Shown: positions 59,155 to 64,000 of the stretch, piece after piece | Numbering within the stretch: position 1 is the stretch's first letter | Layout of the letters: the number at the start of each line of letters is the position of its first letter | Assembly (NCBI RefSeq): GCF_027533625.1 | Contig: NZ_JAQAGZ010000003.1 | Span: 124,001-188,000 of the forward strand | DNA from: Paenibacillus gyeongsangnamensis | Lineage (GTDB): Bacteria > Bacillota > Bacilli > Paenibacillales > NBRC-103111 | Length of the DNA stretch: 64,000 bases | Reading direction: 5' to 3' | Notes under the pieces: generated by a model | What the model saw: only the letters and a program-made list of their open reading frames with translations | What the model was told of the DNA's origin: nothing | The model's database searches: none | Made by a program: the position numbers and the translations under genes

Positions 59155-61815
59155 ATGTCTGCACCAATTTTATCCACTAAATTATATATCCCCCCGCTTC
59201 GGTCTAAATTGGTCCTCCGCCCCCGCCTGATCGAGCGTCTGAACGAGGGCATGCATCGCAAGCTGACCCTCATCTCCGCTTCCGCCGGCTATGGTAAAAC
59301 TACGCTTGTCAGCGAATGGCTCGCCGGTTGCTCGCAACCAGCCGCCTGGCTGTCATTGGAAGAGGGAGATAACAGGCCCGCACGTTTTCTGACATACCTC
59401 TTCGCTGCTTTGCGGACAATTGCGCCGAATATTGGAGAAGGCTTGTTTGGTTTGCTCCAATCCCCTCAACCGCCGCCAATCGAATCGATGATAACGGCTT
59501 TGCTCAATGAAATCACCGCCATTCCGGACAATTTCGTACTCGTCCTTGACGATTACCACGTTATTGATGCCAGACCGATTGACAATGCCGTCGCCTTTCT
59601 GCTCGAGCACATGCCGCAACAGATGCATTTGGTCATCACCACCCGCGAGGATCCGCGCCTACCCTTGGCACGGTTACGGGTCAGAGACCAATTGATTGAA
59701 GTGCGCGCTGCAGACTTGCGCTTTACCTCCTCCGAAGCGGCCGAATTTCTGGTCCAGGTGATGGGGCTAAGCCTTTCATCGGAAAAAATTGCCCTTCTGG
59801 AATCCCGCACGGAAGGCTGGGTTGCCGGCCTGCAATTAGCTGCGCTTTCCATGCAGGGACAGCAAGATCCCGCCCGCTTCATCCAAGCTTTCACCGGCAG
59901 CCACCATTTCGTACTGGATTATCTGGCCCAAGAAGTGCTAGAACAGCAATCCGAAAGCATCCAGACTTTCTTGCTGCACACATCCATCCTTGACCGGTTG
60001 TGCGGCCCTCTTTGCGATGCCGTTCTTCGCAAGGGAGCCCAGGAACACCTCACCCCCTCAACTTCCGGGCAAGAAACCTTGGAATATCTCGAGCAAGCGA
60101 ACCTATTCGTCGTCCCGCTGGACAACGAGCGGCGTTGGTACCGTTATCACCATCTTTTTGCTGATTTGCTGCGGAAACAGCTGCATCAGAGCACGGATGA
60201 TGAGAGGGTCACGGCTGAATTACATATACGTGCCAGCATATGGTATGAAGACAATGGACTTGCGATTGAAGCTTTTCACCATGCCGCTGCCGCTAAGGAT
60301 GTCCCGCGCGCCGCTCGCTTGATAGAGGGAGAGGGGATGCCCTTGCTCTTTCGTGGAGCGGTGACCCCTGTACTGAATTGGCTGGATTCAATGCCGCACG
60401 AGGAACTGGATGCAAGGCCTTCGTTGTGGGTCATGTATGCCTCTGCATTGCTGATGGCGGGTCAAATGACCGACGTTGAACATAAACTGCAAGCTGCTGA
60501 AAAAGCACTGCAAGGTGCTAAGCAAGACGATAAGACCTATGATCTTATCGGACATATTGCCGCCATACACGCCACTCTGGCTGTCAGCAAGCACCAGGCA
60601 GAAACCATCATTGCCGAGTCGCGTCGTGCTCTCGAATATTTGCGCCCGGACAACCTGCCTGTCCGTACAGCCACTACCTGGGCGCTGGGATATGCTTACC
60701 AGCTTCAGGGGGATCGTGCCGCGGCCGGCAAGGCCTATGCCGAAGCATTATCGATCAGTCAGATGATAGGGCATGTCATGATCACCATTTTGGCTACACT
60801 CGGCCTAGGGAATACACAGGAAGCGGAAAACCAGCTTTATGTGGCGGCTGAGACCTATCGGAGCGTATTGAAGATGGCAGGTGATCCGCCGCTGCCGGTT
60901 GCTTGCGAAGCGCACCTAGGCTTAGCCCGTATATGTTATGAATGGAACGACTTGGATGCCGCAATGCACCACGGTCAACAGACCGTCCGGCTGGCGAAGC
61001 AGTTTGAACATACGGATAGAGTCGTTGCGGGTGAGGTCTTTCTCACGAGGCTGAAGCTTGCGCAGGGAGATGTGAGCGGAGCGGCCGCTATTATAGCTAA
61101 GGCTGACCATTACGCTCGCCGGCAGCAATTCGTTCACCAATTCCCCCATGTCGCTGCCGCACAGGTGTTTGTGTTGCTTTGCCAGGGCAATCTGGCAGCC
61201 GCCGCTCATCTGGCGCAGAAGCACGAGCTTCATATCAGTCAGGCTAGGGTACACTTGGCACAGGGAGACACGTCCGCAGCGCTGGCGGTGCTGGGGCCAT
61301 TGCGCGGGCAGGCGGAGGCAATGAGCCTAGAGGATGAACGGCTCAAGATCATGGTTCTACTGGCGTTTGCTCTGCATGCACATGGTGACAAGGTCGAGGC
61401 CGTGCAAACACTGAGAGACGCTTTGACGATGGCCGAGCCCGGCGGTTTCATCCGTACCTTTGTCGACGAAGGTATTTCAATGTATAAGTTGTTGCGGGAA
61501 GCAGCTGCTCTTGGAATGATGCCGGACTATCTAGGCAAGTTGCTGGCTGAATTTGAAGCTGAGGGACTGAAAAGTGAAGTCGAATCGGATCAGCGCCCAG
61601 CCCAGCCTACCAAGCCCCTTATCGAGCCGCTGAGCGAGCGGGAGTTGGAAGTACTGCACCTCATCGCCCAAGGGCTCTCGAATCGTGAGATTAGCGAGCG
61701 GCTTTTCATCGCGCTCCCTACGGTTAAAGGGCATAACCGGACGATCTTTGACAAGCTGCAGGTAAAACGGCGCACCGAAGCTGTAGCGCGTGCCCGCATG
61801 CTGGGTCTGTTGTGA
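59155..61815 (+). CDS. MalT-like LuxR family ATPase regulator
   Basis: An 886-residue LAL-type regulator. A STAND ATPase domain begins near residue 35 (LTLISASAGYGKTTLVSEWL, Walker A) with Walker B LVLDDYHVID near 125. A winged-helix and TPR-like helical array follow (about 330-800), and the C-terminal LuxR helix-turn-helix has LSERELEVLHLIAQGLSNRE and EAVARARMLGLL. Recognition-helix text reads TVKGHNRTIFDKL, slightly off the usual TVKWHLRNIYEKL. These proteins bind ATP and an inducer to activate transcription. Neighbouring damaged BTAD regulator suggests two STAND-type regulators were once side by side. ATG 59155 is preferred to GTG 59146; the ribosome site is weak. Targets unknown. Confidence 0.9.
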   Translation: MSAPILSTKLYIPPLRSKLVLRPRLIERLNEGMHRKLTLISASAGYGKTTLVSEWLAGCSQPAAWLSLEEGDNRPARFLTYLFAALRTIAPNIGEGLFGLLQSPQPPPIESMITALLNEITAIPDNFVLVLDDYHVIDARPIDNAVAFLLEHMPQQMHLVITTREDPRLPLARLRVRDQLIEVRAADLRFTSSEAAEFLVQVMGLSLSSEKIALLESRTEGWVAGLQLAALSMQGQQDPARFIQAFTGSHHFVLDYLAQEVLEQQSESIQTFLLHTSILDRLCGPLCDAVLRKGAQEHLTPSTSGQETLEYLEQANLFVVPLDNERRWYRYHHLFADLLRKQLHQSTDDERVTAELHIRASIWYEDNGLAIEAFHHAAAAKDVPRAARLIEGEGMPLLFRGAVTPVLNWLDSMPHEELDARPSLWVMYASALLMAGQMTDVEHKLQAAEKALQGAKQDDKTYDLIGHIAAIHATLAVSKHQAETIIAESRRALEYLRPDNLPVRTATTWALGYAYQLQGDRAAAGKAYAEALSISQMIGHVMITILATLGLGNTQEAENQLYVAAETYRSVLKMAGDPPLPVACEAHLGLARICYEWNDLDAAMHHGQQTVRLAKQFEHTDRVVAGEVFLTRLKLAQGDVSGAAAIIAKADHYARRQQFVHQFPHVAAAQVFVLLCQGNLAAAAHLAQKHELHISQARVHLAQGDTSAALAVLGPLRGQAEAMSLEDERLKIMVLLAFALHAHGDKVEAVQTLRDALTMAEPGGFIRTFVDEGISMYKLLREAAALGMMPDYLGKLLAEFEAEGLKSEVESDQRPAQPTKPLIEPLSERELEVLHLIAQGLSNREISERLFIALPTVKGHNRTIFDKLQVKRRTEAVARARMLGLL

Positions 61816-61899
61816 TTTTTTTAAACAATACTTTAGTATCTATATGTCCATACCGTGCTGCAGATATACTTATTGCAGATTGAGGTTTGGAGGGAACCC

Positions 61900-62820
61900 A
61901 TGAAAGCAATTGTATGCACAAAATACGGATTGCCGGATGTTCTGGAGCTCAAAGAAGTAGAAAAACCTGCTCCCAAGGACAATGAGGTACTAATAAAAGT
62001 TCATGCGACAACAGTAACATCAGGGGACTGTAGAGTTCGAAATTTCGAAGGTCCTACCTTGTATTGGATTCCACTGCGAATCATCTTTGGTCTCAGAAAA
62101 CCGAGAAAATCTATTCTTGGGACGGAGCTAGCCGGGGAAATCGAAGCAATAGGCAAAGATGTAAAGCGATTTAAGAAAGGTGACCGGGTTTTTGCTTTCA
62201 CTGGGATGCGGCTTGGTGCTCATGCCGAGTACTTATGTCTGCCTGAAGACGGGTTGGTGACATTAAAACCGGCGAATGCAACCTATGAGGAAGCCGCTGC
62301 CGTTCTTTTTGGGGGAACTACAGCATTGCATTTTCTTAGAAAAGGAAATATCCGGAGCGGACAAAAGGTTCTGATCTATGGAGCTTCCGGAGCGGTAGGG
62401 TCTTCCGCGATACAGCTTGCCAAATATTTTGGGGCAGAAGTTACCGGGGTATGCAGCAGCGCGAATTTTGATTTGGTGAAGTCTCTGGGAGCCGATAAGG
62501 TCGTGGATTATACAAAAGAAGATTATACGAAAAGAGAAGAGCGTTACGATATCATCTTTGATGCAGTTGGAAAAAGCTCGAAATCCAATGGCAAGAAAGC
62601 ACTGACGCCGAACGGGACATTCGTGACAGTTGATGGGCAAGGGATTGCAAAGGTGCGTACGGAAGATTTAATTTTCCTCAAAGAGCTTATGGAGACGGGG
62701 AAGATAAAATCGGTCATAGATAGACGCTATCCGCTGGAACAAACTCCCGAAGCTCATCGATATGTTGAACAAGGGCACAAAAAGGGAAACGTGGTCATCA
62801 CGGTGGAACATGATAACTAA
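61900..62820 (+). CDS. Zinc-independent MDR family NAD(P) oxidoreductase
   Basis: A 306-residue medium-chain dehydrogenase/reductase. The GroES-like N-terminal domain ([19 protein letters not shown]) is followed by TSGDCRVR and the NADPH-binding motif [19 protein letters not shown] near residues 155-175. Zinc-binding cysteines of alcohol dehydrogenase are absent, suggesting a quinone-reductase-like enzyme reducing enones or quinones. ATG 61900 follows GGAGGG. AT-rich coding compared with the 13-18 kb genes. A clear terminator and then repeat B follow. It stands alone behind the MalT-like regulator. Confidence 0.9.
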   Translation: MKAIVCTKYGLPDVLELKEVEKPAPKDNEVLIKVHATTVTSGDCRVRNFEGPTLYWIPLRIIFGLRKPRKSILGTELAGEIEAIGKDVKRFKKGDRVFAFTGMRLGAHAEYLCLPEDGLVTLKPANATYEEAAAVLFGGTTALHFLRKGNIRSGQKVLIYGASGAVGSSAIQLAKYFGAEVTGVCSSANFDLVKSLGADKVVDYTKEDYTKREERYDIIFDAVGKSSKSNGKKALTPNGTFVTVDGQGIAKVRTEDLIFLKELMETGKIKSVIDRRYPLEQTPEAHRYVEQGHKKGNVVITVEHDN

Positions 62821-62837
62821 ACCTAACGAAGCACAGC

Positions 62838-62865
62838 ACGCAACCTGATGAGGTTGCGTTTTTTT
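62838..62865 (+). terminator. Terminator of the MDR oxidoreductase gene
   Basis: ACGCAACC pairs with GGTTGCGT around TGATGA, followed by seven T. The next bases begin repeat B copy 3. Confidence 0.9.
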
Positions 62866-62968
62866 GTTGATAAGACTTTATAAGTTTTCGAAGGCTTATA
62901 GCTTCGCATTCAACCTTGATAAACGCGCTGGTCCTTGTAAGACAAGGACGGCGTAGCCGTTTATCCTG
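62866..62968 (+). repeat. Repeat family B, copy 3
   Basis: Starts at GTTGATAAG directly behind the T-run and ends TTTATCCTG. Internal block CTTGATAAACGCGCTGG and the end GGCGTAGCCGTTTATCC match copies 1 and 2 closely; the left half has drifted (GAAGGCTTATAGC). Confidence 0.85.
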
Positions 62969-63121
62969 GGGTGAGGGAGGCGATGGAGGAGCACGGCGTT
63001 GAATCCTACCGCTAGGGTTGACAAAATGATTTTGAAATGAAGTCTGTATAATTCAAAGCCACTTTGCAAAACCTTTGTTCGATAGGGTCGTTACTTTGAC
63101 GTTCAAGAAGGAGGTATTGTT

Positions 63122-63763
63122 ATCAAACAATTTATCGTAATCGCAGCACTATTACTCGTTGCAGGTTGTTCGGGCAATAATTTAACAAACAAGCAAATGA
63201 CTCCTAAACAAACAAGGGTTGAAACTCAATCCCGTACAGCTGCTCCAACGCGAGCTTTAACACAAGCATCATCCATTTCTACAACGGATGCAGGGAAAGT
63301 ATCATCGATCAAGATGAAACAAGCACCCGATGGCGTTTCGAATTTGTTAAACCCGGCGGATGGTCAGCCTGTAAATCCGCAACAGCCGGCCGATACATCC
63401 CAATTTGCGAAGCAAGTATTGGACTTGGTGAATCAAGAAAGAACGAATGCGGGCTTGCAGCCCGTTAGCATGAATAGCAGTCTCTCGAAAGTGGCCATGG
63501 ACAAAGCACAGGATATGTACAACAACAATTATTTTGATCATCAGTCTCCGACTTATGGATCCCCGTTTGATATGATGAAGTCATACGGGATCACCTATAG
63601 TTCAGCGGGAGAAAATATCGCTAAAGGCCAGACGAGCCCAACGGAAGTGATGAATCAATGGATGAACAGCCCTGGGCATCGTGCCAACATCCTGAATAAC
63701 AGCTATACCCAAATTGGAATAGCTTACTATAACAGCGAGTGGGTTCAAGAATTTATTGGCTAG
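63122..63763 (+). CDS. CAP-domain (SCP/PR1-like, YkwD-type) lipoprotein with unusual start
   Basis: A protein of about 213 residues with a lipoprotein signal (KQFIVIAALLLVAGC, lipobox VAGC), a long Q/T/P-rich spacer, and a CAP domain from about residue 90: ILDLVNQERT-type helix (VLDLVNQERTNAGLQPV), FDHQSPTYGSPFDM with the conserved H, GENIAKGQTSP, MNQWMNSPGHRANILN and a C-terminal IGIAYYNSEWVQEFIG. Coding clearly begins right after AGGAGGT (63109-63115), but the codon where ATG is expected is ATC (63122-63124); the first in-frame ATG (63197) would delete the signal peptide. Initiation at ATC/ATT, or a mutated start, is implied. Extracellular role unknown. Confidence 0.75.
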   Translation: MKQFIVIAALLLVAGCSGNNLTNKQMTPKQTRVETQSRTAAPTRALTQASSISTTDAGKVSSIKMKQAPDGVSNLLNPADGQPVNPQQPADTSQFAKQVLDLVNQERTNAGLQPVSMNSSLSKVAMDKAQDMYNNNYFDHQSPTYGSPFDMMKSYGITYSSAGENIAKGQTSPTEVMNQWMNSPGHRANILNNSYTQIGIAYYNSEWVQEFIG

Positions 63764-63813
63764 AGTGAGAGGTAATTTAGCAAAAACTTGATGCCACTAT
63801 ACGATATTAACCG

Positions 63814-63838
63814 AACACGCCCAATGCGGCGTGTTTTT
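63814..63838 (+). terminator. Terminator after the CAP-domain gene
   Basis: AACACGCC pairs with GGCGTGTT around CAATGC, followed by TTT. Confidence 0.8.
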
Positions 63839-63881
63839 GCGTTTAATAAGAGGTAAATATTCCTTAAATTTGATTTTGGGT

Positions 63882-63911
63882 TTGCAGTGAACGCAGAATT
63901 GCTTTTATAAT
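63882..63911 (+). promoter_or_regulatory. Sigma-A-type promoter near the right edge
   Basis: TTGCAG (63882-63887), 18-base spacer, TATAAT (63906-63911), 26 bases before an ATG with GGAGGT ahead. Confidence 0.6.
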
Positions 63912-63936
63912 AATTGGTGAATGGAGGTCGGTAGAG

Positions 63937-63990
63937 ATGGCAAATCATTTTGCCGGAAGAAGAAGCGGCTCATGCAAGGCCTGGCATTAG
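63937..63990 (+). other. Short frame behind a good ribosome site at the right edge
   Basis: ATG 63937 follows TGGAGGTCGG and a consensus promoter but the frame ends at TAG after 17 codons (MANHFAGRRSGSCKAWH). It may be a leader peptide, or the start of a gene broken or continuing in another frame beyond the window. Not resolvable here. Confidence 0.3.
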
Positions 63991-64000
63991 GGCGATACTT

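Overview
The window looks like a chromosomal segment of a Paenibacillus-like member of the Bacillales. Evidence: moderately high GC with strong AGGAGG-type ribosome sites and frequent GTG/TTG starts; an alpha/beta small acid-soluble spore protein; the Bacillus-type order polA-mutM-ytaF-coaE followed by nrdR; a polA whose 3'-5' exonuclease domain has lost its acidic motif; YesM/YesN two-component and lipoprotein sugar ABC systems; S-layer homology and copper-amine-oxidase-like stalk domains. No plasmid, phage or CRISPR module is visible. Assignments come from reading motifs only; no database search was run.

Layout. 1-4.4 kb: end of an ABC importer (solute-binding protein, permease) coupled to a PHP metallohydrolase and a glycerophosphodiesterase-like enzyme. 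4.4-13 kb: housekeeping coaD and a series of small metabolic, transport and regulatory genes, ending in a broken FAD oxidoreductase cut by a repeat. 13.4-18.8 kb: a compact type III polyketide synthase cluster (synthase, methyltransferase, FAD oxidoreductase, MMPL exporter). 18.9-22.5 kb: sugar isomerase/dehydrogenase pair with a divergent AraC regulator. 23.4-27 kb: heterodimeric ABC exporter. 27.1-33.2 kb: YesM/YesN two-component system and a CUT1-type sugar ABC importer with a cre-like site. 33.7-35.4 kb: MarR regulator plus Bcr/CflA drug exporter with a clear operator. 36.6-43.2 kb: chemoreceptor divergent from pstS, then pstC-pstA-pstB-phoU, with PhoP-box arrays. 43.7-46.3 kb: EAL/GGDEF protein and a HAD hydrolase. 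46.4-53.1 kb: polA, fpg, ytaF, coaE, lytic transglycosylase, spore protein, nrdR, tRNA-Ala. 53.3-64 kb: a region rich in decayed genes (unknown pseudogene, ATPase/permease deletion chimera, truncated BTAD regulator, frameshifted stalk-domain protein) mixed with intact LysR, MBL-fold, MalT-like LuxR, MDR reductase and CAP-domain genes.

The most unusual signal is the non-coding repeat content. Three families of short palindromic elements occur here: A (about 150 bp, nested inverted repeats), B (about 103 bp, CAG...CTG ends) and C (about 190-216 bp, CAG...CTG ends with 18-bp terminal inverted repeats). One C copy sits inside a B copy and is bounded by 15-bp near-identical direct repeats; the other C copy is bounded by 17-bp near-identical direct repeats. 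That is the footprint of recent insertion by a non-autonomous element with unusually long target duplications. Other points of interest are the PhoP-box array that appears to serve a chemoreceptor as well as pstS, a lipoprotein gene that seems to have no ATG/GTG/TTG start, and an in-frame fusion of an ABC ATPase head to a permease tail.
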